From Flavobacteriales bacterium (GTDB taxonomy: Bacteria > Bacteroidota > Bacteroidia > Flavobacteriales_D > Crocinitomicaceae), in assembly GCA_947463385.1 (NCBI GenBank), contig CANHSL010000001.1, positions 1 through 64,000 of the forward strand: a stretch of DNA of 64,000 nt. Direction: 5' to 3'. How positions within the stretch are numbered: position 1 is the first letter of the stretch; every line of letters starts with the position of its first letter. The position numbers and the translations under genes were made by a program. This document shows positions 1 through 8,765 of this stretch, piece by piece. The notes beneath the pieces are model-generated. The model saw only the letters and a program-made list of their open reading frames with translations, searched no databases and was not told where the DNA came from.

Positions 1-136
1 AATAGACACCATCGGTAGCCACATTTTGCGCTTGTCCGAGCGAGGTGAAGGGTTGTCCGGCACTACCATTTTGTGCATGTAAATTGGTAAGAAAGCCAAA
101 AAAGAAGATAAAGATTAAAAGACCGAATAATCGCAT
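1..136 (-). CDS. Exported protein, N-terminal fragment only
   Basis: The reverse strand opens with an ATG at 136 and reads without a stop to the window edge (45 codons plus one base). The first 22 residues form a signal peptide: a short basic start, a Phe/Ile/Leu-rich core at about residues 4-18, and an LHAQ end where signal peptidase I would cut, the pattern seen in other exported proteins of this window. The mature part begins NGSAGQPFTSLGQ and is too short to assign a family. The body lies to the left of the window. It is divergent from the AraC-type regulator. I am confident that it is coding and exported; the function is unknown. Confidence 0.7.
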   Translation of the reverse strand, partial: MRLFGLLIFIFFFGFLTNLHAQNGSAGQPFTSLGQAQNVATDGVY

Positions 137-241
137 GGTAAAGTTTTTGTCGAAAATACAATATCTGCCTGTGTTAGTTTTTGCGCGTTTTGATTATAGT
201 AATAATATGCGTAATTTAGTAACTTAAAAATTAATATTTAT

Positions 242-1435
242 ATGAGTTTTTCGCTGGTCATTCAGGTGTTATCTGCCTTTTTCTCCTTATTGATCGCCTT
301 AATTGTTTTGCGGAATATTAAGCGAAATCCTTATTTGAACATTTTTATTTTATTGATATTTACCCTGAATTTGATTCGTATTCCATTCTCGCTAACGTAT
401 GAATTGGGATGGCAAACGGCATTTCGAGAAATACCAAAACCCTTTAATATTTTGTTTCTTTCAAATGTGGTGTTTTTCTATTATTACATTCGATCCTTGG
501 TGCTAAAAGAGAAGCGTTCATTGAAATACTTTTGGCTTTCATTACTTATTCCATTGTTTTTGTTTCTTGTTAATTTGTTGTTTTCTTCCAAGCAGGGATA
601 TGAGTTGATTCTCAAAGGGTTTAATTTTCCAATCGCAACAGGCTTTATCGTTTATTTCTTTTTTAAATCGGTGTATATCGTTTACCGAGCGTTGTGGGGA
701 TCATCGCGAAAAGTTTTGCGTTTTGCTAATTATAAGTTGATTCGAGTTTGGGTGTTAATCCTATTAACGATGTATGCCTTGGGTTCTCTTCGTGTGATGG
801 GAATCTTCGTGCTTGAATTAGTTAACAAACAAGATCAAGTTCCTGTAAGCTATCCATATGTTAGCTCGCTACTTTATCTAGGCATGTTAATCATTCTGTT
901 TATGTATCCGGAAATTTTATATGGACTCCGGCGTGAGAATATTGTTTTACCCTTAAACAATGCAAGTTCTTCAAGCAATGGATTATTGCCATCCTTTAAT
1001 TGGCGCATGGAGCCTAAGCCAATTCATAACAAATTAGACTTATCCTTGGCCATAAAATTCAATGAGCGCATGGATGAAATAACAAGAAAGCTTGAATCAA
1101 AAATTGCGATCCAAGCGATTGTTAAAGATCCCGGCATTAATTCGATTCTTCTTGCGGAAAAACTTGATATACCAAGAACCTACATGCACTTTTTATTTAA
1201 ATATCATGCAGATTTCACTTTTGTGGCCTATCGTTCAAAAATTCGAGTCTTTTACGCCATTTCAAAGATGAAAGAAGATTTTTTGAGTAAAAATACCATG
1301 GATGCACTTGCACGTGAATGTGGGTTCTCTTCGTATAATCCCTTTTACGCTGCGTTTAAAGCAGAAATGGGGGTAGGACCGAGTGACGTGTTAGCGCAAT
1401 TAAAACAAGGCTTGAATCAAAGTCAAGAGCTCTAA
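242..1435 (+). CDS. Membrane-anchored AraC-family transcriptional regulator
   Basis: A 397-residue protein with two parts. Residues 1 to about 220 are a run of roughly seven hydrophobic helices. The C-terminal 100 residues are an AraC/XylS helix-turn-helix domain: the first helix pair lies around IPRTYMHFLFKYH and the second around MDALARECGFSSYNPFYAAF, with the family's G-F-S-S-x-N-x-F-x-x-x-F signature clearly present. Bacteroidota have many such 7TM-AraC proteins that sense a membrane or envelope signal, but the ligand and target genes cannot be read from the sequence. The ATG at 242 gives a sensible first membrane helix. The last 36 nt overlap the 3' end of the convergent thioredoxin-like gene. 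Confidence 0.85.
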   Translation: MSFSLVIQVLSAFFSLLIALIVLRNIKRNPYLNIFILLIFTLNLIRIPFSLTYELGWQTAFREIPKPFNILFLSNVVFFYYYIRSLVLKEKRSLKYFWLSLLIPLFLFLVNLLFSSKQGYELILKGFNFPIATGFIVYFFFKSVYIVYRALWGSSRKVLRFANYKLIRVWVLILLTMYALGSLRVMGIFVLELVNKQDQVPVSYPYVSSLLYLGMLIILFMYPEILYGLRRENIVLPLNNASSSSNGLLPSFNWRMEPKPIHNKLDLSLAIKFNERMDEITRKLESKIAIQAIVKDPGINSILLAEKLDIPRTYMHFLFKYHADFTFVAYRSKIRVFYAISKMKEDFLSKNTMDALARECGFSSYNPFYAAFKAEMGVGPSDVLAQLKQGLNQSQEL

Positions 1436-1942
1436 CTCTAAGGTCTTCCCATGGTCCTTTGCATACCATCCATGAAGCGATTCGTGCAACACCTTAAGTT
1501 CAACTCCTTCCGCTTTTAATTCGTTAAATAGTTCTTGTGCTTCACGTGTTCTAGGTCCCCACACAAACAAATCAATCCCTTGTTCATCTCGAACAATTAC
1601 TTTGGGAATGCCTTTCCCACCGTTGGTGAGGTATTGATCAATCAAGGTGCTTTGGTCTCTTAGTTCTAAGGTAAAGTGTGCGTTTGGTATTTGATCTATT
1701 AACTTCAACAGCAAAGGCACACTTTGCGCTGCATCCCCACACCACGGTTCGGTGATGATGATCCAATGGGAGGGTTTCGTAATTCCTTGCACTGCAGTGG
1801 TAAATTCCGCACTTGGGGTAAAGGTCTTTGTAATCCGTTTGAATCGGGCCTCGTTTAATTCCAAATAGGGTTGATATTCCTCTTGGTAGATTCCCCCGTT
1901 CAAGGCCTTCTCCCAGTGCTGTTGATATGCTGTAAGATCCAT
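1400..1942 (-). CDS. Thioredoxin-like protein with WCGDA active site
   Basis: A 180-residue cytoplasmic protein with a thioredoxin fold: the strand SHWIIITEPWCGDAAQS carries the active-site loop, and GGKGIPKVIV gives the cis-proline segment. The usual second active-site cysteine (CxxC) is replaced, leaving WCGDA, so it cannot form the classic intramolecular disulfide. This monothiol form is a known thioredoxin-family variant in Bacteroidota; its substrate is not established. It lies 2 nt downstream of the fused 2-oxoacid dehydrogenase E1 gene on the same strand and is probably co-transcribed. Its 3' end overlaps the convergent AraC-type regulator by 36 nt. Confidence 0.8.
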   Translation of the reverse strand: MDLTAYQQHWEKALNGGIYQEEYQPYLELNEARFKRITKTFTPSAEFTTAVQGITKPSHWIIITEPWCGDAAQSVPLLLKLIDQIPNAHFTLELRDQSTLIDQYLTNGGKGIPKVIVRDEQGIDLFVWGPRTREAQELFNELKAEGVELKVLHESLHGWYAKDHGKTLELELLTLIQALF

Positions 1943-1944
1943 TA

Positions 1945-4371
1945 TTATATGCGAGGGAATTGTGTCGGGTTTGCGTTTGACATTAGTTCGTACACTTTTT
2001 CTACAATATCATCAATGCTTGGTTTCGAGAAATAATCCCCGTCGCTACCATAGGCCGGACGATGGTCTTTAGCGCTAAGCGTCTGTGGTGCTTCATCCAA
2101 ATGGTAATACCCCCCTTGTTCTACCAATATTTTTTCAAGAATATACGCCGTTGCGCCCGCAGAAACATCCTCATCAATGATTAACAAGCGATTTGTTTTT
2201 TCAAGCGACTTCACAATATCATGCGATAAATCAAACGGAAGCAGGGTCTGCACATCAAGAAGTTCTACCGAAATCCCTAATTCTTCCAAAATTGGTAAGG
2301 CTTGTATGCAAAGATTCAACGTGGAACCATAAGAAACCAAGGTTAAATCGGACCCTTCGCTTAGGCGTTCTACCTGACCAAGGGGAAGTTTAAACTCACC
2401 CAAATTTGCAGGGATTTTTTCTTTCGTTCGATATCCGTTGAGTGGTTCAATAACCAAGGCTGGTTCATCTGCCTCCATCAAGGTGTTGTAGAATCCTGCC
2501 GCTTTGGTCATGTTTCTGGGCACGCACACATGCATTCCGCGCAATGAATTGATGATCATTCCCATCGGTGAGCCGCTGTGCCATACCCCTTCTAAGCGAT
2601 GACCGCGCGTACTGATAATTAGTGGCGCTTTTTGTCCTCCTTTGGTACGATACTGCACCGTCGCAAGGTCGTCAGACAAGATTTGAATGGCATACAACAA
2701 GTAATCTAGGTATTGAATCTCTGCGATTGGACGAAGTCCACGCATGGCCATTCCAATGCCTTGACCGATGATGGTGCACTCGCGAATTCCAGTATCGAAT
2801 ACCCGCAACTCACCAAACGTTTCTTGCAGGCCTTCCAAAGATTGGTTTACTCCGCCAATTTTCCCCGCATCTTCACCAAACACAAGCAGGTTCGGATATT
2901 TCTCCAGTAACATTCGGTAATTTTCTCGCAAAATAATTCGGCCATCCTCCATGGGAGCGTCGGTATCATACGTAGGTTCAATCGATGGGATGTTTCCAAT
3001 TTGTTTGTTTGATTCACTGTACAAGTAGGAAGAATAGCGGTCGTGACTTTCTTCTTTTTTCTTACTCAACCATTGGCTTAGCACCGTTTTGTTTGCGGAT
3101 TCTGTCCCGCGTAGGCTTCTTAGCGCCCGTCGTGCCAATGAATACACATCTTTTCGTTGGGGTTCGCGGTTTTTAATCAAGGCATCTAATTCTGCTTGAA
3201 ACGCATTGCTCAAGGTTCCTTCTTGGATCAACCCACTAAGAATGCCTTCTAAAGATAAGCTGTCCTTTTTAATGTCTTCCGTGAACAAAGTCCACGCCTT
3301 GTTTTTTGATGCTTTAACTTCTTCTTTTGCTTCATTCGCGATTTGATCAAGGACTTCTTCGCTTGCCAACGGTTCAGGACCGCCATCAAACGAAAGAATC
3401 CATTCCTTGAACTTAGCAATGCAGTCATGGGTTTTTTCCCATTCCATGCGTTCGGCGCTTTTGTAACGCTCATGTGATCCAGACGTGGAGTGACCTTGTG
3501 GTTGATTAACTTCTTGCACGTGAACCAACACAGGAACATGCTCCGTACGTGCTAAATTTACCGCCTTTTCATAGGTTTGACATAAATGCGCGTAATCCCA
3601 TCCTTTGGTAGTTAGTATTTCAAATCCGGGATTTTCGGCCGTGCGTTGGAATCCTGCTAAGGCTTCTGAAATGCTATTTTTTGTCGTTTGAAGTTCTCTA
3701 GGAACAGAAATACCGTACCCGTCGTCCCAAACAGACATCACCATGGGAACTTGTAATACTCCTGCAGCGTTTAAGGTCTCCCAAAAAGGCCCTTCAGACG
3801 TAGAGGCATCACCAATCGACCCGAAGGCAACTTCGTTTCCTTCAATAGAAAATTGTTGAAACTCATTAGTATGTAAAGACGGATTATTTCTGTAGATTTT
3901 AGAAGCCAAGGCCAAGCCTAATAACCTCGGCATTTGTCCTGCCGTTGGAGAGATATCAGCTGAACTATTTTTTTGTTGGGTTAAGTTTTTCCATTGTCCT
4001 TGTTCGTCAAGATTTCTTGTGGCAAAATGTCCGCCCATTTGACGGCCCGCAGATTGAGGCTCAACAGCCAAATCGGTGTGGGCGTAAAGTCCTGAAAAGT
4101 ATGCTTGCACACTCAGTGCTCCAATGGCCATCATCCATGTTTGATCTCGATAATAACCGGATCTGAAATCCCCAGCTTTGAAGTACTTTGCAAGCGCTAA
4201 TTGCGCCAATTCTTTACCGTCACCGAAAATCCCAAATTTCGCCTTACCGGTGAGTACTTCCTTTCTTCCAAGAAGGGACGCTTCTCTGGAAATACAAGCT
4301 AATTTATAATCCGAAAGCACTTCATCTTTAAAGGCATCGAATCCGAGGGTTGCTTCGTTGATGGACGACAT
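1945..4371 (-). CDS. 2-oxoacid dehydrogenase E1 component, alpha and beta subunits fused
   Basis: An 808-residue thiamine diphosphate enzyme in which the E1 alpha and beta chains of a pyruvate or branched-chain 2-oxoacid dehydrogenase complex form one polypeptide. The alpha half has the ThDP/Mg region starting at GD (residues 187-188), followed by the GPFWETLN segment and ending at WDDGYG (about 215-220), where the classic NN is DD. The beta half starts near residue 475 (ILRENYRMLLEKYPN; FGEDAGKIGG) and has the transketolase-like C-terminal domain (LLIIDEDVSAGA). It would decarboxylate a 2-oxoacid and pass the acyl group to a lipoyl E2. No E2 or E3 gene lies nearby, so substrate choice is open; branched-chain 2-oxoacids are the usual assignment for this fusion in Bacteroidota. 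A TATATTTG box lies upstream. Confidence 0.88.
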   Translation of the reverse strand: MSSINEATLGFDAFKDEVLSDYKLACISREASLLGRKEVLTGKAKFGIFGDGKELAQLALAKYFKAGDFRSGYYRDQTWMMAIGALSVQAYFSGLYAHTDLAVEPQSAGRQMGGHFATRNLDEQGQWKNLTQQKNSSADISPTAGQMPRLLGLALASKIYRNNPSLHTNEFQQFSIEGNEVAFGSIGDASTSEGPFWETLNAAGVLQVPMVMSVWDDGYGISVPRELQTTKNSISEALAGFQRTAENPGFEILTTKGWDYAHLCQTYEKAVNLARTEHVPVLVHVQEVNQPQGHSTSGSHERYKSAERMEWEKTHDCIAKFKEWILSFDGGPEPLASEEVLDQIANEAKEEVKASKNKAWTLFTEDIKKDSLSLEGILSGLIQEGTLSNAFQAELDALIKNREPQRKDVYSLARRALRSLRGTESANKTVLSQWLSKKKEESHDRYSSYLYSESNKQIGNIPSIEPTYDTDAPMEDGRIILRENYRMLLEKYPNLLVFGEDAGKIGGVNQSLEGLQETFGELRVFDTGIRECTIIGQGIGMAMRGLRPIAEIQYLDYLLYAIQILSDDLATVQYRTKGGQKAPLIISTRGHRLEGVWHSGSPMGMIINSLRGMHVCVPRNMTKAAGFYNTLMEADEPALVIEPLNGYRTKEKIPANLGEFKLPLGQVERLSEGSDLTLVSYGSTLNLCIQALPILEELGISVELLDVQTLLPFDLSHDIVKSLEKTNRLLIIDEDVSAGATAYILEKILVEQGGYYHLDEAPQTLSAKDHRPAYGSDGDYFSKPSIDDIVEKVYELMSNANPTQFPRI

Positions 4372-4387
4372 AGTTCAAATTTGAGTG

Positions 4388-4395
4388 CAAATATA
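4388..4395 (-). promoter_or_regulatory. TAnnTTTG promoter box for the E1 dehydrogenase gene
   Basis: On the minus strand TATATTTG lies 16 nt before the ATG of the E1 fusion gene and matches the Bacteroidota -7 consensus TAnnTTTG exactly. No clear -33 TTG is seen. Confidence 0.5.
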
Positions 4396-4452
4396 GCGTT
4401 TTTGTCCACTTTTTTTAGCTAGTTGTGGCTAAGAATTTTGCATTTTTGTAGC

Positions 4453-5154
4453 ATGAAAATTGAGTTATGTGTGGCTTCTGTTGAAGCCTTGTTAGCCGCT
4501 AAATCCTTGGGTGTAGATCGCATTGAACTTTGTGCAAACTTAGAGCAGGGAGGATTAACCCCATCCATAGGTTTTGTTAAGAAAGCACAGGACTTAGGCA
4601 TCGAAACTCATGTGCTAATTCGGCCCAGAAGTGGCGGATTTGTATACAATGAACATGAAATGGAAATTATTCTTGCGGATGTTCTTGAATTTCAACGCTT
4701 AAACGTTGATGGCTTAGTATTGGGGATGTTGACAGATACCATGCGTTTAAATCGCCCGGTGCTTGAACAGATTCGAAACATATTCAATAAATCCCTAACC
4801 TTTCACAGGGCCTTCGATGATTTGGTGGAATGGAAACAAGAACTCCAATGGTTGGCTGAAGCGGGATATAATCGGGTATTGTCATCGGGCCTATCAACTA
4901 CGATTTCAAACGGCGTTCCTGTATTAGCATCCATGAAAAAAGAGGCAAAAAATCGAATTGAAATTATGCCAGGGGGTGGTATTAATCTCGCGAATTTACC
5001 TTTGATTATGGAGCAAGTTGTACCTGATGCCGTTCATTTTTCAGCCACGGGTAAGCAATCCTTGGATCCTGATTCTATGTTCTCAGAGGAAGTACTTATT
5101 TTTGACGAGAATAAAGCGAAACGATTGATTGAAATGTGTCGAAATTTCAGTTAA
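4453..5154 (+). CDS. cutC: CutC family protein
   Basis: A 233-residue TIM-barrel protein of the CutC family. The N-terminus MKIELCVASVEA, the block GVDRIELCANLEQGGLTPS, then HVLIRPRSGGFVY and LTFHRAFDD are the conserved family segments. CutC was named for copper tolerance in E. coli, but that role is disputed and the enzymatic function is not settled. I use the ATG at 4453, where the family's MKIELC start lies; an upstream in-frame start at 4423 would add ten residues with no homology. It is divergent from the E1 gene and about 110 nt upstream of grpE. Confidence 0.9.
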   Translation: MKIELCVASVEALLAAKSLGVDRIELCANLEQGGLTPSIGFVKKAQDLGIETHVLIRPRSGGFVYNEHEMEIILADVLEFQRLNVDGLVLGMLTDTMRLNRPVLEQIRNIFNKSLTFHRAFDDLVEWKQELQWLAEAGYNRVLSSGLSTTISNGVPVLASMKKEAKNRIEIMPGGGINLANLPLIMEQVVPDAVHFSATGKQSLDPDSMFSEEVLIFDENKAKRLIEMCRNFS

Positions 5155-5190
5155 ATACTGACAGTAGGTACTTGTGATTCATCTAAAACT

Positions 5191-5201
5191 GACATTATGT
5201 C
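5191..5201. promoter_or_regulatory. Short palindrome upstream of grpE-dnaJ
   Basis: GACAT-T-ATGTC is an 11-nt inverted repeat 64 nt upstream of the grpE start, in the only gap before the chaperone pair. A related ACTGACA occurs 32 nt earlier. It could be an operator or heat-shock control site, but this is inference from position only; no CIRCE element is visible. Confidence 0.25.
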
Positions 5202-5264
5202 CTTTGTTAAGCGCAATGTCTGATATGGAATCTAATTTGTCTAACCAAACACAAAGAAACTGAG

Positions 5265-5834
5265 ATGAGTAAACGAAAAAATAATGCGATGGAAGATAAT
5301 ACAGCGGATCAGATGAATTCAAACGAAGAACAACAAGGCCACGAATCAGCGAATAATTCGAGCAATGACGACAATACTCCAACGGATCCTACTCTTGATG
5401 TTGAGGCGAAATTAAAGGAGCAAGAAGATAAATTCCTTAGACTTTATGCGGAGTTTGAAAATTATAGACGACGTTCTGCTAGGGAAAAAGCGGATTACTT
5501 GTCCTCAGCAAGTCAACAGATGATTGTAGCCATGCTTCCCATTTTGGATGATTTTGAACGTGCTTCAAAAAACAATGAAAATGTCACAGATATTGCGGTA
5601 GTTAAGGAAGGCTTTCAATTGATCTATACCAAATTAGGTCAAATTCTAGAAGCGAAAGGCTTGAAACCGATTGATGCAATGAATCAACCCTTTGACTTTA
5701 ATCTGCATGAGGCTATTGCCAATGTTCCAGTTGAAGATGAGACACTAAAAGGTAAAGTGATAGATCAGGTGGAAAAAGGATATTATTTAAATGAGAAAGT
5801 GATTCGCTTCGCAAAAGTAGCGGTCGGACAATAA
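5265..5834 (+). CDS. grpE: Nucleotide exchange factor GrpE
   Basis: A 189-residue GrpE. The first 45 residues are polar and disordered (Asn/Asp/Glu-rich), followed by a long helix ([21 protein letters not shown], about 50-70) and the conserved beta-wing domain, where [30 protein letters not shown] and [10 protein letters not shown] are family hallmarks. GrpE releases ADP from DnaK so that clients can cycle. It is followed after 4 nt by dnaJ, with which it must be co-transcribed; dnaK is not in this window. The ATG at 5265 gives the normal family length. Confidence 0.97.
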   Translation: MSKRKNNAMEDNTADQMNSNEEQQGHESANNSSNDDNTPTDPTLDVEAKLKEQEDKFLRLYAEFENYRRRSAREKADYLSSASQQMIVAMLPILDDFERASKNNENVTDIAVVKEGFQLIYTKLGQILEAKGLKPIDAMNQPFDFNLHEAIANVPVEDETLKGKVIDQVEKGYYLNEKVIRFAKVAVGQ

Positions 5835-5838
5835 GGTT

Positions 5839-6951
5839 ATGAGTCAAAAAAGAGATTATTACGATGTATTAGGCATTTCAAAAAATGCAACGGAGGCGGA
5901 AATTAAAAGTGCCTACCGAAAATTAGCGTTGAAGTATCACCCCGATAAAAATCAGGATGACCCGTCGGCTGAAGATAAATTTAAAGAAGCAGCCGAAGCA
6001 TACGAAATACTAAGTAATTCAGAAAAACGTGCCACCTATGATCGGTTCGGTCATGCGGGAATGGGTCAGGGAGGATTTAGTGGGGGTGGAATGAATATGG
6101 ATGATATCTTTTCACAGTTTGGAGATATTTTCGGTAGCGCCTTTGGTGGCGGTAGTTTTGGTGGCAGCCGCAGCGGTAAACGCGTGGTCAAAGGATCTAA
6201 CCTTCGCGTAAAAATGAAATTAACATTGGAGGAAATTGCCACCGGTGTTAAAAAGAAAATCAAGGTCAATAAATTAGTTCAGGCCGATGGGGTAACGTAT
6301 AAGACATGTTCTACATGCAAGGGTTCAGGTCGTATCACGCAAATGGCTCAAACCTTTTTGGGTGCCATGCAAACCCAATCAACATGTAATGCGTGTCAAG
6401 GGGCTGGACAAATGATCGACCAGAAACCAAGTGATACTGATCAATACGGTCTGCGTAAGCAAGAAGAGGTTATTGAAATAGAAATCCCCGGCGGAGTGGA
6501 AGATGGAATGCAACTTTCCGTTCGTGGAAAAGGAAATGCAGGTCCGTTTAATGGGGTAAATGGTGATTTAATCGTAGTGATTGAAGAAGCGGAGCATGCG
6601 GAATTGAAACGTGAAAATGAGCACGTGCATTTTGAAGCAGTAGTTACCTTAACCGATGCGATTCTTGGAGCTTCGTTGGAAATCCCAACCATCAATGGAA
6701 AAGTGAAAATTAAGATAGACCCAGGCACTCAAAGTGGTAAGGTACTTCGTTTAAAAGGAAAAGGCTTGCCCAATATTCAAGGGTATGGAACAGGTGACCA
6801 ATTTGTTCATATCCATGTTTGGACCCCAACAAATTTATCCAAGGAAGAAAAGGATTGGTTTGAAAAAAATAGAGAGAACGCAAACTTTAAACCCACCGCG
6901 CGTGAAAAGGAAGGAGGCTTCTTTAAGCGAGTTAGGGATATGTTTTCATGA
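5839..6951 (+). CDS. dnaJ: Chaperone DnaJ (two-repeat zinc domain)
   Basis: A 370-residue class I J-protein that delivers clients to DnaK and stimulates its ATPase. The J domain is at residues 4-70 with the HPD motif in KYHPDKNQ, then a Gly/Phe/Met-rich linker (about 75-115), the client-binding beta domains and the C-terminal dimer region. The cysteine-rich region has only two CxxCxGxG motifs (near residues 156 and 182) instead of four; the second pair is replaced by the stretch [12 protein letters not shown]. This gives one potential zinc site. I recall the same two-motif form from flavobacterial DnaJ, so it is probably a lineage trait rather than damage. The stop overlaps the CPBP gene start by 4 nt. 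Confidence 0.96.
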   Translation: MSQKRDYYDVLGISKNATEAEIKSAYRKLALKYHPDKNQDDPSAEDKFKEAAEAYEILSNSEKRATYDRFGHAGMGQGGFSGGGMNMDDIFSQFGDIFGSAFGGGSFGGSRSGKRVVKGSNLRVKMKLTLEEIATGVKKKIKVNKLVQADGVTYKTCSTCKGSGRITQMAQTFLGAMQTQSTCNACQGAGQMIDQKPSDTDQYGLRKQEEVIEIEIPGGVEDGMQLSVRGKGNAGPFNGVNGDLIVVIEEAEHAELKRENEHVHFEAVVTLTDAILGASLEIPTINGKVKIKIDPGTQSGKVLRLKGKGLPNIQGYGTGDQFVHIHVWTPTNLSKEEKDWFEKNRENANFKPTAREKEGGFFKRVRDMFS

Positions 6952-7838
6952 GAAGGTTTGAACACGCTTGGGATGCTGGAGATTTTAGTGCCCTTAAAGT
7001 TTTCCTTACCCTGCTGCTTGTTCTTGGTGGCTTTCTTTTGGGGAATTTCCCGCTGAATATGCTTTATCCCAACGATGGGGGGCGTACAATGTCAGATTTA
7101 GTGTCCTTTTTTGGATTTAAAACCCTGTTTATCTTGCAAATGATTCCATTTTTTGTTGGGATTGTTGCATTTGTAATTAGCGCTAGATTTATTCATAAAA
7201 CATCCGTAAGGTCATGGATATCTGCTCGACCAACAATCGATGGTAGACGCCTTCTTTTTTCGTTTGGTTTATGGGCCTTGTTGATTATTGTTCCAACTAT
7301 GATTGATTGGTATAGGTACCCAACAAAGTACGAGTTTCAAGCAATAGATTTTCAGTTTTTTACTTCATTTACATTACTCGCAATCTGTTTACCCTTTCAA
7401 GTGTTTTTTGAAGAATTGATGTTTAGAGCCTTCATTTTTCAAGGCATCACGAAACGTACAAAATCGGTTTTTATCGCTGTATTGCTTAGTGGTGTTATGT
7501 TTGGCTTAATGCATATTGGCAATCCTGAAGTTTCAGCTCACGGCTATGGCTTACTTGGGATTTATATCGCATTAGGGATATCAATTTCCTTAATGGCTTT
7601 CCTGGATCAAGGCCTTGAAATTGCCTTTGGGTTTCATTTAGCCAATAACTTCATAACCGGAATCTTGGTGACTTCTTCCGACCAGGCATTTCAAACCCAC
7701 GCCTTGTTAAAGGTGGATTCACTGGATGTCAGCTTCGCTTCAACCAGCGTGTTGCTGCTGTCATTGCTTTTGTTTTTACTTGTATGTTATCAAAGATTTC
7801 AGTGGAGACAGGTGTTTGCAAATCGAAATAATCATTAG
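6948..7838 (+). CDS. CPBP family intramembrane metalloprotease
   Basis: A 296-residue polytopic membrane protein with about seven to eight helices. It carries the CPBP (Abi/CAAX-processing-like) motifs in order: EELMFR near residue 155, [10 protein letters not shown] near 188 and FHLANNF near 228, which supply the Glu and His residues of the putative metal site. Family members act as glutamic or metal-type intramembrane endopeptidases; substrates in Bacteroidota are unknown. The ATG overlaps the dnaJ stop (ATGA), so it is translated with the grpE-dnaJ operon. Confidence 0.88.
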   Translation: MRRFEHAWDAGDFSALKVFLTLLLVLGGFLLGNFPLNMLYPNDGGRTMSDLVSFFGFKTLFILQMIPFFVGIVAFVISARFIHKTSVRSWISARPTIDGRRLLFSFGLWALLIIVPTMIDWYRYPTKYEFQAIDFQFFTSFTLLAICLPFQVFFEELMFRAFIFQGITKRTKSVFIAVLLSGVMFGLMHIGNPEVSAHGYGLLGIYIALGISISLMAFLDQGLEIAFGFHLANNFITGILVTSSDQAFQTHALLKVDSLDVSFASTSVLLLSLLLFLLVCYQRFQWRQVFANRNNH

Positions 7839-7847
7839 TTTCGTTAC

Positions 7848-8765
7848 ATGATTGAGGTTAAGGGAGTAAGTAAGTTTTACAGTCAAAAAAAAGCCTTAGA
7901 CGAGGTGAGTCTCAACATCGAGGCCGGTAGGATTTTTGGTTTGATCGGACCAAATGGCGCAGGGAAAACTACCTTAATTCGAATCTTAAACCAGATCATT
8001 GAGCCAAGCGCCGGTCAAGTATTAATCGGGGGGATTCTATTAAATCCACTGCATGTGAAGGCCTTTGGATATTTACCTGAAGAACGTGGGCTATACCGAG
8101 AAATGAAAGTCCTTGATCACTTGATATTTTTAGCTAGCATTCGGGGATTATATCACCAAGACGCCCAAAAGGCAGCCAAACATTGGCTTGAAAAGTTCGA
8201 AATAATGCCGTGGTCTAAAAAACGCATCGATTCCCTATCTAAAGGGATGGCTCAAAAAATTCAATTCATTGGGAGTATTTTACATGACCCACAGGTAGTT
8301 ATTTTAGATGAACCGCTTAGTGGTTTTGACCCCTTGAATATTCAACTGATTTTGAATGAAATAAAGGCGATGAAAGAAGGTGGAAAAACCATTATCTTTT
8401 CTACGCACAATATGAATAGTGTGGATGAAATTTGTGATGAAGTTGGACTGATTAATCATGGAAAGTTAGTTGCGCATGATAAGGTTAGCGCCTTAAAAAC
8501 TCAACACAAAACAGGCGCATTCAAGGTGCGGTATAAAGGGAATCAGATTGCCTTTGCGAACGCCCTTTGGACAGGTTTTGAACTTGTTTCAACAGAAGAA
8601 ATAGGCGACCAATGGTTCCAGTCGGTCATTAGAAGCCGTCAAGGGCAAACCTTTAATGATGTATTTTCCTCTTTGTCGCCAGCCCTAGAATTGCATTTAA
8701 TCGAAGAACAACTCCCCGGAATGCAAGATGTTTTTCTTAAACTCGTAACCGATTCTACGCCATGA
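7848..8765 (+). CDS. ABC transporter ATP-binding protein (NatA-like)
   Basis: A 305-residue ATPase subunit. The Walker A motif GPNGAGKTT lies at about residues 35-43, the signature helix reads LSKGMAQK, Walker B is VVILDEPLSGFDP, and the switch histidine is in FSTHNM. A C-terminal extension of about 90 residues follows the ATPase core, as in NatA/DUF4162-type exporters. It shares an ATGA overlap with the permease gene, so the two form an ABC-2 type exporter. The family's best-studied member extrudes sodium, but the substrate cannot be inferred here. Confidence 0.93.
   Translation: MIEVKGVSKFYSQKKALDEVSLNIEAGRIFGLIGPNGAGKTTLIRILNQIIEPSAGQVLIGGILLNPLHVKAFGYLPEERGLYREMKVLDHLIFLASIRGLYHQDAQKAAKHWLEKFEIMPWSKKRIDSLSKGMAQKIQFIGSILHDPQVVILDEPLSGFDPLNIQLILNEIKAMKEGGKTIIFSTHNMNSVDEICDEVGLINHGKLVAHDKVSALKTQHKTGAFKVRYKGNQIAFANALWTGFELVSTEEIGDQWFQSVIRSRQGQTFNDVFSSLSPALELHLIEEQLPGMQDVFLKLVTDSTP

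Noticed and set aside
45-227. A 60-residue open frame on the + strand
   Set aside because: It is antisense to an exported-protein start at 136 that has a clear signal peptide.
3249-3539. A 96-residue minus-strand frame inside the E1 gene
   Set aside because: Out-of-frame reading of a strongly conserved coding region.
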